In this document: in pieces, positions 34,776 to 43,890 of the stretch | How the letters are laid out: every line of letters begins with the position of its first letter | How positions within the stretch are numbered: position 1 is the stretch's first letter | Assembly (NCBI GenBank): GCA_028286245.1 | Contig: JAQBRY010000003.1 | Span: 1-55,952, forward strand | DNA length: 55,952 nt | Reading direction: 5' to 3' | Origin: Candidatus Saccharimonadota bacterium | GTDB lineage: Bacteria; Patescibacteriota; Saccharimonadia; Saccharimonadales; UBA4665 | The notes under the pieces: model-generated | What the model was told of the DNA's origin: nothing | What the model saw: the letters and a program-made list of their open reading frames with translations, nothing else | The model's database searches: none | Translations under genes and position numbers: made by a program

Positions 34776-36400
34776 TCGGGATTAGCGTTGGTACTTATAG
34801 TCTTGCCTTCGGCAGTGACGACAGCTTTTTCGGTGACATCGAATTTGCTGATATATTTACCGAGCATCAGCCTGGTCTGTGAGTAAAATGCCGCGGTTGC
34901 GCCATAGCAAATACTGGTTACCGGGAGTAAGGCCCATTGCAGCAGCATGAGGATTGAACGGTGACGGCGGTAGCGAGCTGGGCGTGGTGGCAGCGTTACC
35001 AAGCAGACGTAAATGGTTATGAGCAACCCGAGGATACCGATACGCTGGATACTGCTCACTATCAATGGCAGCTCATTGGCTGCAAAGTTTGCCGGGTGAA
35101 AGAACGACGGCACGAAAGCCGCAAAGTATACCAAGAACGTACCGGTGGCCCAGGTAACATGGCCTTCGAGGGTTCGTAAAAATTTAATAAGTACGTCAAA
35201 CTTTGACGCCTTGTTGGGGTGGAAAAAGCCCTTGCTGGCAATATAGGCAACATCCGAAGCCCCATAGGTCCAACGCCGCAGCTGTATAAACTGGGCCTTG
35301 AGTGTACGGATGTAGCCATCGGCTAGGACGGCATCTTGGTATATGGGAATGCTGAGCGGGTATACTCGGTAATCGCCATCAAAGTGAAAATACGATCGCC
35401 AAAAGTGATGACCGTCTTCCACAATAGTACGCACGCTCCAAAAATCCATTTCTATAAGTGACTTCATGCTCTGGGCGTGGGCCGAAAAGTTGCGCGCCAG
35501 ATGCGGGCGTTGGGTGGATACAATGTAGAACAAATTATTACCAACGGCTATTACGCGCATGAGCGTGGGGGCATCCCAAATATTATTAGTAAACATTGGT
35601 AAGGGTTGGAATGATGCCCGGAATGGATCAGCCACCACGCAGAACATATAGCTTAAGGCAGCAAAATAACGGCGGTCGGGGCGATTATCGGCATCCAGCG
35701 TCGTTACAATGACATCGGCTGGATCAATCTCGGCTTCTTTAAGGTATTTCTGGAGCTCACGGCCAGCAAAAGTAACATTGCCGCCCTTTCCTATGATTTC
35801 ACCGGGAATATTTGCCGGGTGTGCAACGGCCATGGCGTGTGCGAAGTGCTTACCATATACCTCAAGCAACTCCTGTACTCGGTCGTGGGCCGCCTTGCCG
35901 GCGCGGCCTTCGTAGGCGAACACTAGTATCATCTTTTTATGATCGTAATCGGCATTGAGTACCGATTGGATGGTGGGTTCAAGCACTTCCCGGCTCTCGT
36001 TAACCGTGGCAATAATAACCGCATGCATAAGTTGGCTGGGCTTAATTCTGTGCGGGTATGTGGCGAGGCGTTTTAGGCTGCCGTAGTGCCAGCCGGGCCG
36101 TTCGAATACTTTATCCGTCACCTGGCCAGCCTCAACATCGGCGAGTAGACCCTGCCAATCAAGCTTCATGTGCTTTTTGTGCGTTCGATAGCCACTAATT
36201 GACCGAGCGCTGTAGCCGAGCGAACGAACAAAGAAAATTAATAGATAGGCAAGGATGGCAAAAACAGCGACCGTAACGTTTATAAAGCTCAAGATAAGTG
36301 GTAAAAACAGTACCGTCCAACTGAGCGCGCCCGGTAGGATTTCGAAAAAGCGATAATGCCCTTTGCGGTCCTTTTCGAAAGGTATCTCAATATCTGTCAT
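34772..36400 (-). CDS. membrane GT2 glycosyltransferase (processive synthase-like)
   Basis: A 542-residue protein. Two N-terminal membrane helices are followed by a GT-A domain with TTLDADNRPD (nucleotide-sugar DxD, about 233), VEDG (about 327-330) and QLRRW (about 373-377). This is the D,DxD,ED,QxxRW set of cellulose/hyaluronan synthase-like enzymes. Further C-terminal membrane helices follow. It likely polymerises and exports a sugar chain; the sugar is unknown. The ATG at 36400 is one base past the stop of the 36402 gene, so the two are coupled. Confidence 0.88.
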   Translation of the reverse strand: MTDIEIPFEKDRKGHYRFFEILPGALSWTVLFLPLILSFINVTVAVFAILAYLLIFFVRSLGYSARSISGYRTHKKHMKLDWQGLLADVEAGQVTDKVFERPGWHYGSLKRLATYPHRIKPSQLMHAVIIATVNESREVLEPTIQSVLNADYDHKKMILVFAYEGRAGKAAHDRVQELLEVYGKHFAHAMAVAHPANIPGEIIGKGGNVTFAGRELQKYLKEAEIDPADVIVTTLDADNRPDRRYFAALSYMFCVVADPFRASFQPLPMFTNNIWDAPTLMRVIAVGNNLFYIVSTQRPHLARNFSAHAQSMKSLIEMDFWSVRTIVEDGHHFWRSYFHFDGDYRVYPLSIPIYQDAVLADGYIRTLKAQFIQLRRWTYGASDVAYIASKGFFHPNKASKFDVLIKFLRTLEGHVTWATGTFLVYFAAFVPSFFHPANFAANELPLIVSSIQRIGILGLLITIYVCLVTLPPRPARYRRHRSILMLLQWALLPVTSICYGATAAFYSQTRLMLGKYISKFDVTEKAVVTAEGKTISTNANPD

Positions 36401-36401
36401 A

Positions 36402-36758
36402 TTAGCGGAGCGCAAGCAATGAATTACTGACGATAATTGCCAGTAGCAGTAATAAAATGCCCAAACTTAGTATAGCTAGCGCCAGCTGACGGCGGATGTG
36501 GTAGGCCCGCATACTAAGTAACCCGTGAGCTACCGCTACCAGGATGGCAAAGCCGGCAAAGCTAATCAGCTCAAAAACACTGCCGGACTGGTAAGCGCCA
36601 ATACCGAGCGTAGGCCGAAACTGTATGATGTAGCCGCCACCTTGGCTCGATACCAACCGGAGCAGCACGGAAACAACTGCAGCCAATGCCAAAAAGACGT
36701 TGACGCTGAGCAACAATAGTACTAAATGATCGTGAAAATACTTCTTAGGAGTAGCCAT
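36402..36758 (-). CDS. small polytopic membrane protein, GT2 partner
   Basis: A 118-residue protein with three membrane segments (about 12-33, 60-82, 90-114) and no known motif. It is translationally coupled to the GT2 synthase, so it may be an accessory subunit. TACAAT and TATAAA lie close before the ATG; no Shine-Dalgarno is seen. Confidence 0.8.
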   Translation of the reverse strand: MATPKKYFHDHLVLLLLSVNVFLALAAVVSVLLRLVSSQGGGYIIQFRPTLGIGAYQSGSVFELISFAGFAILVAVAHGLLSMRAYHIRRQLALAILSLGILLLLLAIIVSNSLLALR

Positions 36759-36816
36759 GGATTTATACTATTGTACCATTTAGCAAGCACCTAAACTAAC
36801 TTGTTGTTCGGGTGTG

Positions 36817-37188
36817 TTAAGCGGATTTTTTTGTGGAATCAATCACCTGTGGGCGATCTTCTAATGGTTGGCCGGCTAATAATGCCTGGATACGGGGTAT
36901 GGTTTGTTGACATGGCTCGATTTTACTCTGATCGGCAAGACTAATGAGTTTACCGCCTAGGTTACGAGCCTCTTTAGCAAGTGGCACCAGCTCGTCGAGT
37001 CCATAAGCCACAGGATGGAGACCTGAGGCATCGAGTAGATGTGCAATGCCGCTAAACTCGCTCTGTAAATTTGGATCGTATTCTACAGCGCCGGCTGGTG
37101 CTGTGGCAGTGGCCTGGTCTAATAAAGCCACCGCCTCTGGCTGGGCGACAATAATGTGTCTGAATTCATGTGCAGTGTTAAGTGGCAT
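36817..37188 (-). CDS. hypothetical protein, 123 aa
   Basis: Unknown, soluble and helical. The promoter is TTGACA, 17 nt, GATTAT, then 6 nt to the ATG with no Shine-Dalgarno: a leaderless start. The sequence has AHEFRH near the start, not enough to call a metalloenzyme. Confidence 0.75.
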   Translation of the reverse strand: MPLNTAHEFRHIIVAQPEAVALLDQATATAPAGAVEYDPNLQSEFSGIAHLLDASGLHPVAYGLDELVPLAKEARNLGGKLISLADQSKIEPCQQTIPRIQALLAGQPLEDRPQVIDSTKKSA

Positions 37189-37194
37189 ATGTAT

Positions 37195-37223
37195 ATAATC
37201 TACCCTAAACGTCTAAGTGTCAA
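37195..37223 (-). promoter_or_regulatory. promoter giving a leaderless mRNA
   Basis: TTGACA (37223-37218), 17 nt, GATTAT (37200-37195), 6 nt to the ATG. Confidence 0.7.
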
Positions 37224-37281
37224 GACGACGTGGTGCAGCACAGTATCAAAAGTTATAACCGTCTTACGGAGCTATAAAAGT

Positions 37282-38085
37282 TTATGCTGCTTTTAAAGCT
37301 TCTATCTTTGGCTTTAAATCTTCTAAGTAGTTGGCAGTCATCTCGGCTATCGGAAGCTGCTGCTTTTTCATCGTTGGTATCCATCCTGAACCTTTCAGTT
37401 TCCAGAATGCTGGGTGAAGCATTGCCCCGGAATATCTCTGCAGTGGCCGTATGGCATCCTCCATTGATATTTCACCATCTTCTACTGCGCTTAACCGATC
37501 GACGAGTCGCGCATAGAGCGGCATTGTTTGCTGAAATTCAGTGGCAACATACCCCCTGTGCTTCTTACTAGTTGTCGTATCTGCGATTCTAACGACTGCA
37601 TCAGTTACTGACGGCGGAAGTAGCAATGAGCCTAGCGCTTCTTGATGAATATTTGAACTTATTTTAGGTGTGACCGAAACGGGATATTCCCCTACCTTCA
37701 ATCTGTCATTATAGCCATCACTCCAGCCACGGGCCCCCTCATAGTGGGTCGCTCTCAATACATTGTGGCCCGGCTCGAGCCCCAACGCGACAGCCAGACC
37801 ATTGAGTGCAGCAGGCGATGGGTACCACTGTAAATCTACGACTCCAGCATCTGTTTCAAGTCCAAACAACGATTCTGTTAAGTACAAATCACCCATGAGT
37901 CGACTAACTTGTTGGGAAACATGGCCAACTTTATCCGGGTCTTGCCGACCTCTTTTGTATACTTCGACGTCAAAATCTGCCCCTGAAAGTAGCTCAGTCT
38001 GACCGGGTGATAGGGTGTCTAATAATGCAGTAGAGGATTGCAGAAACTCAGCTGGATTAATTATATTTTCTTGCGTAGTAATCAT
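37282..38085 (-). CDS. hypothetical protein, 267 aa
   Basis: Unknown, soluble, mixed composition with no signal peptide. TTGCAT, 17 nt, TTTACT and 6 nt precede the ATG; no Shine-Dalgarno is seen. It is followed on the same strand by another unknown gene with the same promoter geometry. No functional motif was recognised. Confidence 0.75.
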   Translation of the reverse strand: MITTQENIINPAEFLQSSTALLDTLSPGQTELLSGADFDVEVYKRGRQDPDKVGHVSQQVSRLMGDLYLTESLFGLETDAGVVDLQWYPSPAALNGLAVALGLEPGHNVLRATHYEGARGWSDGYNDRLKVGEYPVSVTPKISSNIHQEALGSLLLPPSVTDAVVRIADTTTSKKHRGYVATEFQQTMPLYARLVDRLSAVEDGEISMEDAIRPLQRYSGAMLHPAFWKLKGSGWIPTMKKQQLPIAEMTANYLEDLKPKIEALKAA

Positions 38086-38091
38086 AGAAAC

Positions 38092-38120
38092 AGTAAATCA
38101 TAGTCAGTTGCGCCATGCAA
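38092..38120 (-). promoter_or_regulatory. promoter giving a leaderless mRNA
   Basis: TTGCAT (38120-38115), 17 nt, TTTACT (38097-38092), 6 nt to the ATG. The -10 is a modest match. Confidence 0.55.
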
Positions 38121-38220
38121 AAGCACTTTAAAAAGTACGGTTTGTATATTTTGGGTTATAACCGACACCGAGATCGATAGATATAGGGCGCCGAGCAAGG
38201 AAATTTTTCAAAGTGTCAAA

Positions 38221-38295
38221 TGGTGCGGGTGGCGGGAGTCGAACCCGCGTCTCAGCCTTGGGAAGGCTACATAATGGCCGTTATACGACACCCGC
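38221..38295 (-). tRNA. tRNA-Gly (CCC)
   Basis: Acceptor GCGGGTG/CACCCGC, anticodon stem around TTCCCAA (anticodon CCC), T arm GCGGG TTCGACT CCCGC, A73 and encoded CCA. It lies downstream of tRNA-Thr on the same strand. Confidence 0.95.
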
Positions 38296-38427
38296 TGATA
38301 GGTTAACCTCTTCCTGCCGGGATATGTCGCTACGCGCCATAGAATCTTGCGGCGTGCTCGGAGCAAGCTCCTGCGCGCGTCCTCGATTATCGAACCGCTA
38401 CTACGTAGCAGTTCGCTCCCGTCAGTA

Positions 38428-38468
38428 CCAAACTAAGTAATTTACCAAAGGTAAATTACTTAGTTTGG
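38428..38468. repeat. 19-bp perfect inverted repeat starting at the tRNA-Thr CCA
   Basis: Bases 38428-38446 and 38450-38468 are exact reverse complements with a 3-nt loop. On the minus strand the hairpin begins at the CCA of tRNA-Thr, so the tRNA 3' end is inside the stem. No T run follows. It could be a processing stem, terminator or attachment-site remnant. Confidence 0.9.
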
Positions 38469-38541
38469 AGCCACCTGCCGGGATCGAACCGGCGACCTTC
38501 TCGTTACGAGTGAGACGCTCTACCAACTGAGCTAAGGTGGC
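38466..38541 (-). tRNA. tRNA-Thr (CGT)
   Basis: Acceptor GCCACCT/AGGTGGC, D arm GCTC/GAGC, anticodon loop CTCGTAA (anticodon CGT), T arm GCCGG TTCGATC CCGGC. The discriminator is U73, followed by an encoded CCA. The last pair of the anticodon stem is an A-C mismatch. TATAAT preceded by TGC lies at 38570-38565. U73 matches the UGGA bulge of the thrS T-box. Confidence 0.95.
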
Positions 38542-38575
38542 ATGTAATTAACAGATCAGGGAGTATTATAGCAAA

Positions 38576-39277
38576 CTATCGCTGACGAAATGCGGCAAAT
38601 TCAGGTTCTAGCTCACCGGCCCGACGATATAAATCAAAGAATAGGCCACCGATTCGCTCTGGGCTGACCGGTCGTACGCCCCTGCCTACCAACTCAGCAT
38701 ACAGGTTGCGCTCAGCTTGTGGTTTGTTGTGGCGGGGAGCCCTAAAGTACGGGTGATTAGCTGCAGTCATTGCTTGCAGGCGTTCGTATGCGGCTACAAA
38801 ACACTCCTCTAGAAACTCAGCCGTAATCAGCCGGCCATCAGGCGTAGGATCAGCGCAGTAAGGCAGCTTGCCTTCAGTTTGAAACTGGTCGATGTAGTGG
38901 GCCAACATTCCGGTGTCGGCGGCGTCGATTTTATCTGCCAAATCAACTGGATGGCTGTCACCTAGTGCGCCCACGAGTTCAAGATCGAAGACCTCGGTAA
39001 GTGCATCGATGGCGCCAACATATCTGACAAAACCTTCATCCAGCACTACTGGCAAAAATAATTTGAAGCCGTGTTGCAATGCCCACTCAGCGTGACCTTC
39101 GTCATTCAAGGTGGCTAGAAATTCGCTTACTTGCGCCTCGTTCGGCTCAAGCATATCTACGGGGTAGCCGAGCTGCTTAAGCGCAGCGAACTCGTGTAGC
39201 AGGCCTACATATGGATCAACCACACTAAGAAACGTCAAGTCGCCAGGGGGAGCCATACGATAGGGTATTTCTGACAT
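38576..39277 (-). CDS. hypothetical protein, 233 aa
   Basis: Unknown, soluble and acidic, rich in aromatic residues with a helical C-terminal half. No signal peptide or membrane segment. An extended -10 (TGG-TATAAT, 39292-39287) lies 9 nt before the ATG and no Shine-Dalgarno is visible, so the leader is about 3 nt. It ends just before the tRNA-Thr promoter. Confidence 0.75.
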   Translation of the reverse strand: MSEIPYRMAPPGDLTFLSVVDPYVGLLHEFAALKQLGYPVDMLEPNEAQVSEFLATLNDEGHAEWALQHGFKLFLPVVLDEGFVRYVGAIDALTEVFDLELVGALGDSHPVDLADKIDAADTGMLAHYIDQFQTEGKLPYCADPTPDGRLITAEFLEECFVAAYERLQAMTAANHPYFRAPRHNKPQAERNLYAELVGRGVRPVSPERIGGLFFDLYRRAGELEPEFAAFRQR

Positions 39278-39317
39278 AATAATGCAATTATACCATTAAT
39301 ATTGACATTTTACTAAT

Positions 39318-40358
39318 TTACGAGACGCTGCGACGGGAGCTGTCGCGGATTTCGCCGACCAGCTCTTCTAGGGTGTCTTCTAGCATGACTACGCCTAGGA
39401 GGCGGCCTCGGTTATTGACTACCTGGGCCATGTGCGCGCCGGCGTGTTGCATGGTGCGCAGGGCGTCTTGTAGGCTGTCGGCCGGCTTAATGACGGGCAG
39501 CGGGCGGACTTCGCGGCGATCGAGCGGTTGGTGATACTCCTTAGGATCAACATCAAGTATGTCCTTGAGGTGAATGTAGCCAGTTAGCTGCTGCTTGTTG
39601 CGTACCGGAAAGCGAGAAAAGCCGGTCCGGGTCACCAAGGCTTCAATTTCTGCCGGCGTCATGGCCACCGTGATGGTTACGAGCTGCTCCAGCGAAAGCA
39701 GCAGTGGCATAACGGTTTTTTCATCAAATTCTAGTGAGCCCTTTACGAGCCGTTGTTCGTCCCTGCTGAGGAGCCCTTCCCTATGTGACTCTTCCACAAA
39801 ACCGGCCACTTCGTCGAGCGTAAAGGCACTAGAAATTTCGTTTTGAGGCTTTACGCCGAGTAGTCGTAGGCCGATATTAGCAAAGCCGTTCAAGAAAATA
39901 ACCGCTGGGTACAAAAGTTTAACAATACTGAGTAAGGGCGGCGTTAACAGCAGCGAGACCCGCTCCGCCCGGGCCAGAGCAATGTTTTTAGGGATCATTT
40001 CACCGAAGACCACGTGCAGATAGGTCATGGCCAGGAGGGCTATAAATATCGATAATGGGTGTAATAATCCAGTTGGTACATGCAGGGCGTGGAACGGCGA
40101 CTCTAAAAAGTATGCAATAAACGGCTCGCCAATGGCACCCAGTGCCAGTGAACAGAGCGTTACGCCCAATTGGGCAGCGGCCAGCATGAGCGACACCCGT
40201 TCCATGCCCCGGAGGGTGGTTTTGGCGAGCCGTGAGCCGGTCTGGGCCCGTACCTCTATTTCGGTGCGGCGAGCCGACACCAGGCCAAATTCGGCCGCCA
40301 CAAAGAACGCGTTGGCGGCAATGAGCAGAATAATGCCTGCCAGGCTCCAGAGCGTCAT
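39318..40358 (-). CDS. CNNM/DUF21 membrane protein with CBS pair
   Basis: A 346-residue protein of the CorC/CNNM (hemolysin-like) family. The DUF21 membrane domain (1-180) contains NAFFVAAEFGLVSARR and VFGEMIPKN. A CBS pair follows (about 215-335). It lacks the C-terminal CorC_HlyC domain that its neighbour has. The family is linked to Mg or Co export. It overlaps the upstream paralogue by 4 nt, so the two are co-translated and may form a complex. Confidence 0.9.
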   Translation of the reverse strand: MTLWSLAGIILLIAANAFFVAAEFGLVSARRTEIEVRAQTGSRLAKTTLRGMERVSLMLAAAQLGVTLCSLALGAIGEPFIAYFLESPFHALHVPTGLLHPLSIFIALLAMTYLHVVFGEMIPKNIALARAERVSLLLTPPLLSIVKLLYPAVIFLNGFANIGLRLLGVKPQNEISSAFTLDEVAGFVEESHREGLLSRDEQRLVKGSLEFDEKTVMPLLLSLEQLVTITVAMTPAEIEALVTRTGFSRFPVRNKQQLTGYIHLKDILDVDPKEYHQPLDRREVRPLPVIKPADSLQDALRTMQHAGAHMAQVVNNRGRLLGVVMLEDTLEELVGEIRDSSRRSVS

Positions 40359-41692
40359 GATTTGGGCTCCTTTTGGACTTCTAGATGCAACCGGTCAATG
40401 CGCCGGCCGTCCATACGTTCAATAGTCAGCAGCACCCTAATGTGCTCGGATTTGATATCAATGGCATCAATACAGACGTTTTCGCCTACTTTGGGCAAAT
40501 GGGCCAGCCTATCAATAACCAGGCCGCCAATCGTCTCATAATCGCTCTCCTCGGGCAAGAAAATACCGAGCTCGTGGCCGACTTCGTCGGGGCGTAGTAA
40601 CCCGGATATAAACCAGCCGCCGCTATTACGTTTCCTAATGAGTGAGCGCGCCGTGTCGTGCTCGTCGTATACTTCCCCCACCAGCTCCTCAATAAGGTCT
40701 TCTATGGTCACAATGCCGTCAGCACCGCCAAATTCATCTATAATCACTGCCATTTGCAAGCCATTGCCACGCAGCTCTTGCAGCAAGGGATCGAGCTCAA
40801 TGCTCGAAGGCACAATTAGAGGCTGTTGCATGATTTGCTCGACTGACGTTTTGGTACGGAGCTTGGGCGCAACGCCCACGGCTCGTTTAATGTGCACCAT
40901 GCCAATTACTTCGTCGAGGCCACCCTCTTTCACTACTGGGAAGCGGGAAAAACCCGTTTTGTTCGCAAGCGCAATGACTTCGCTCACCGGATCGTCATAC
41001 TGCACGGTTTTTACCCGAATCCGGGCCGTCATAACGTCCAGAGCCGTCAGATCACCGAATGCCAGCGAGCGTTCCACCATGAGGGCAGTCTCTTTAGGCA
41101 GCGTCCCTTTGGCGGCCGAGCGGCGTACCAATGACCCCAGTTCGTCAGCCGATCGAGCCGAGGCGAGCTCCTCTTGGGGTTCGAGCCCAAAACGGCGGAT
41201 AAAAAAGTTTGCGCTGCCATTAAGTATCCGAATAGGCCCTGACATTACGCGGCTAAATCTACGGTGAATAGCCTGCACTGCCCGAGCGGTTCCGAGCGGC
41301 CGGGCAATCGCTAAGTTCTTAGGGATTAGCTCACCAAACACCATAGTAACCAGCGTAGCAATAGCCACACCGAACACCACGGCCACGTTCTTGGCCGAGG
41401 CATCACTGAGGTTAAGCGACCGTAAAGGCCCTTCTAAGGCCCGCGAAATTACCGGCTCGGCTAAGAAACCCAGGGCCAGATTGGTGATAGTAATCCCGAC
41501 CTGAGCGCCGGATAGCTGGGTAGACAGCGAGCGCAGCGCATGGCTGACGCCCAGAGCCTGTTTATCGCCCTTGGCGGCTTGCTTGTCTACGCTGGCCCGG
41601 TTAACGGTTATAAAGGCAAATTCGGCCGCCACAAACACTCCACAGAGTGCCACTAACAATATACTGAGTAATAAAAGGAGCAATTCACTCAT
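40355..41692 (-). CDS. CNNM/CorC-family transporter, full length
   Basis: A 445-residue paralogue of the next gene. DUF21 membrane domain (VFVAAEFAFITVNR; VFGELIPKN), a CBS pair (about 205-335) and a C-terminal CorC_HlyC domain (about 355-435). Likely ion transport (Mg or Co) at the membrane. It is the first of two overlapping genes. TATAAG lies 7 nt before the ATG, a possible leaderless start. Confidence 0.9.
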   Translation of the reverse strand: MSELLLLLLSILLVALCGVFVAAEFAFITVNRASVDKQAAKGDKQALGVSHALRSLSTQLSGAQVGITITNLALGFLAEPVISRALEGPLRSLNLSDASAKNVAVVFGVAIATLVTMVFGELIPKNLAIARPLGTARAVQAIHRRFSRVMSGPIRILNGSANFFIRRFGLEPQEELASARSADELGSLVRRSAAKGTLPKETALMVERSLAFGDLTALDVMTARIRVKTVQYDDPVSEVIALANKTGFSRFPVVKEGGLDEVIGMVHIKRAVGVAPKLRTKTSVEQIMQQPLIVPSSIELDPLLQELRGNGLQMAVIIDEFGGADGIVTIEDLIEELVGEVYDEHDTARSLIRKRNSGGWFISGLLRPDEVGHELGIFLPEESDYETIGGLVIDRLAHLPKVGENVCIDAIDIKSEHIRVLLTIERMDGRRIDRLHLEVQKEPKS

Positions 41693-41784
41693 TCGATACC
41701 TTATACTCTAACGGTATCGAGAGAAATGTGCAATGTACATAAACTTGCTACGGCTGCTATACTCTTATACATAAGAGGTACCAC

Positions 41785-42237
41785 ATGGTTATTAATCCAA
41801 ACGATGAAATAAAGCGATTTTTATCACTCAACGATAAGATGGCCGAAAAAGTAACAAATATGGCCGGCTCGGCCTGGTTTTTAACCGTTAACTTTATTTG
41901 GTTTGCGGTTTGGTTAGCCGTCAACACCGGCGTATTTGGCCAAGACATGGTATTTGATAAATTCCCTTTTGGCTTTTTGACGCTGGCCGTGTCGCTAGAA
42001 GCAATCTTTCTGTCGATCTTTGTGCTCGTAAGCCAAAACCGCCAATCCAAGGTATCGGATATACGCGCCGAGCTTGATTACCGAACCGATCTGCAGACCC
42101 AGTCAGATATTGATATTGTGCTGCACATTCTGGCACGCGTGGCCGAGGCGCAAAACGTGGACGTCAGCGACCTTACCAAGCAAATTACTACTAATCGTCG
42201 TCGAGTGACACGAGAACACCCCGTAGTAGAAGACTAG
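41785..42237 (+). CDS. DUF1003 membrane protein
   Basis: A 150-residue protein with the DUF1003 order: GSAWFLTVNFIWFAVWLAVN (first helix), FDKFPFGFLTLAVSLEAIFL (second helix), SQNRQ, then a cytoplasmic helix with the conserved LDYRTD. AGAGG precedes the ATG. Function of the family is unknown. The PAP2 gene starts two bases after its stop. Confidence 0.88.
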   Translation: MVINPNDEIKRFLSLNDKMAEKVTNMAGSAWFLTVNFIWFAVWLAVNTGVFGQDMVFDKFPFGFLTLAVSLEAIFLSIFVLVSQNRQSKVSDIRAELDYRTDLQTQSDIDIVLHILARVAEAQNVDVSDLTKQITTNRRRVTREHPVVED

Positions 42238-42239
42238 CC

Positions 42240-42935
42240 TTGCAAGTACGCAATAAAATTTCCAAGCAGCTACTAGTTCGGTTGGGGCTTCTCTTCTTAG
42301 TATTCTGGTTACCAGTAATTATTTTTGCCCAACTGGCAGATAGCGTCATAGACCATAGTGCCATCCCGGGCGATGTCGCCACCCTCGATGCCTTACGTCG
42401 CTTGGCGACTCCCTGGCTCACTGATGTGATGATTTTTATTTCTAACGTTGGCAATGCTGCCCTCATAATTTCTGTGACTATACTTGGCAGCGTCCTGCTC
42501 TTTTATCGGTACCATCATCGCCGCCAGGCCTTGGTACTGCTGTTTGGCGTTGGTGGCGCCGGGGCGGCGAATATCTTGCTCAAGGCGCTGTTTGGCCGGA
42601 CTCGCCCCACCGAAGTGGCCCACTTGGTATCTGAGCAGTCATACTCCTTTCCCAGTGGACACGCCATGGGCAGCAGCGCCCTAGCCTTTAGTATTATCGT
42701 CATATTATGGCACAGTCGTTACCGCTGGCCAGCCGTATTACTCGGTGGGCTCTACACGCTAGCAATTGGCCTATCAAGGCTCTACTTAGGTGTCCACTAT
42801 CCGTCCGATGTCATAGCAGGATGGTGTATTAGCCTGGCCTGGGTATTACTTGTTTCCTCTGTTATAAGTGGCTATCCGTTTCGTTCAGTTTATTGGCAAA
42901 AACTTACATTTACTAGAGCTCGCAACAACAGGTAA
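42240..42935 (+). CDS. PAP2-family membrane phosphatase
   Basis: A 231-residue polytopic protein with the three PAP2 signatures: KALFGRTRP, PSGHAMGSS and SRLYLGVHYPSDVIAGW. The family removes phosphate from lipid phosphates such as undecaprenyl diphosphate or phosphatidic acid. The TTG start, two bases after the DUF1003 stop, implies coupling; no Shine-Dalgarno is seen. Confidence 0.9.
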   Translation: MQVRNKISKQLLVRLGLLFLVFWLPVIIFAQLADSVIDHSAIPGDVATLDALRRLATPWLTDVMIFISNVGNAALIISVTILGSVLLFYRYHHRRQALVLLFGVGGAGAANILLKALFGRTRPTEVAHLVSEQSYSFPSGHAMGSSALAFSIIVILWHSRYRWPAVLLGGLYTLAIGLSRLYLGVHYPSDVIAGWCISLAWVLLVSSVISGYPFRSVYWQKLTFTRARNNR

Positions 42936-42973
42936 CCTGTTAATCCATTAGTCAAAATGCTAATGTATAGGTA

Positions 42974-43609
42974 ATGAAGACACGCATTCTGGGTTTTTTG
43001 TTGCTTGCAGCGCTTATTATTATGCCTGGACGGGCCCTGGCAGCCGGCTGCACGAGCAGTGCTCCCTACGGGACCGTCAGTGGGAGCCTCAACATCCCGC
43101 TAGCGGGCAATTACGTTCTGTGGTCACGGATATATATACCGGATACGAGTCATACTACCTACCAATTAGACGTCGACGGTGGCAGCTGTTTTCGGGTTGG
43201 CGGCAGCGCCCTCAAAGCCAACACCTGGACCTGGGTTAACTACCAAAACGGCCATACGGCCAGCACCATCACCTACAACTTTAGGACGACCGGCAGCCAC
43301 AGTATTACTCTGATCGGCGTTCAACCCGGCGTTATTGTCGATAAGGTCATTGCCCTGGGCAGTTCAGAACGCTGTTCGTCAAACGGCAACGTACCAAAAG
43401 ACAGCGGTGACAACTGTGCCAGCGCCGCGGCCGTTACCTCTCCCCGCGAAAAGACTCAAAGCTTTGTAAGTCAACACCATTCAGCGTTATTGTCATCCTT
43501 TGGCATTACCATATTACTGGCTGGCGCCGTAGCCCTGTATATTGTCCGTAAGATCCGCCGGCACCACCGTTACTTAATCGCCCACGACATGAAGGTGCCC
43601 AAGTTATGA
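42974..43609 (+). CDS. membrane-anchored beta-sandwich surface protein
   Basis: A 211-residue protein. Signal peptide 1-23 (ending ALAAG), a beta-rich domain (about 25-140) with YVLWSRIYIPD, YQLDVDGG, TWTWVNYQNG and GSHSITLIGV, then a linker, a transmembrane helix (about 170-190) and a basic tail. The domain looks like a carbohydrate-binding beta-sandwich (CBM6/35-like), but I cannot assign a family. It overlaps the next gene by 4 nt. Confidence 0.7.
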   Translation: MKTRILGFLLLAALIIMPGRALAAGCTSSAPYGTVSGSLNIPLAGNYVLWSRIYIPDTSHTTYQLDVDGGSCFRVGGSALKANTWTWVNYQNGHTASTITYNFRTTGSHSITLIGVQPGVIVDKVIALGSSERCSSNGNVPKDSGDNCASAAAVTSPREKTQSFVSQHHSALLSSFGITILLAGAVALYIVRKIRRHHRYLIAHDMKVPKL

Positions 43610-43881
43610 GTGCCCACGATGATGCACAAATAGCGGTTTACGGGGCGGTAGACAGCCGGGCGCTGCTCACCAACCATCGCAGTCAGCTCACAAAAACATT
43701 CTGCGTGCTGTTTTTTGCTGTCGCCGGCATTATTATAACCAGCGCTATTAGCGCTGACAGCGTCCGACCCTACGCCGCCTTTGAGCCGGAAAGCGGCCGC
43801 AAAACTGGCCCTGTGATAGACATTATTGATCCTGCTGCCAGTGGCGACGCGGCCGTTAGATTTACCGCACCCGCCAACTAG
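43606..43881 (+). CDS. small membrane protein with truncated CBM-like start
   Basis: A 91-residue protein. A cytoplasmic N-terminus, a transmembrane helix (about 30-50), then a short outside part (AFEPESGRKTGP...ASGDAAVRF) that resembles the opening strands of a CBM6/35-like module and then stops. Either it is a truncated relic or a small peptide unit. It is co-translated with the preceding surface protein. Confidence 0.6.
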   Translation: MSAHDDAQIAVYGAVDSRALLTNHRSQLTKTFCVLFFAVAGIIITSAISADSVRPYAAFEPESGRKTGPVIDIIDPAASGDAAVRFTAPAN

Positions 43882-43890
43882 CTTGGTAGC

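Noticed and set aside
36817-37188. Zinc metalloprotease based on AHEFRH
   Set aside because: The motif is not HExxH and no further zinc ligand or catalytic context is present.
40638-41267. 209-codon plus-strand open frame
   Set aside because: Antisense shadow of the CorC-family gene, with Ser/Arg-rich composition typical of such shadows.
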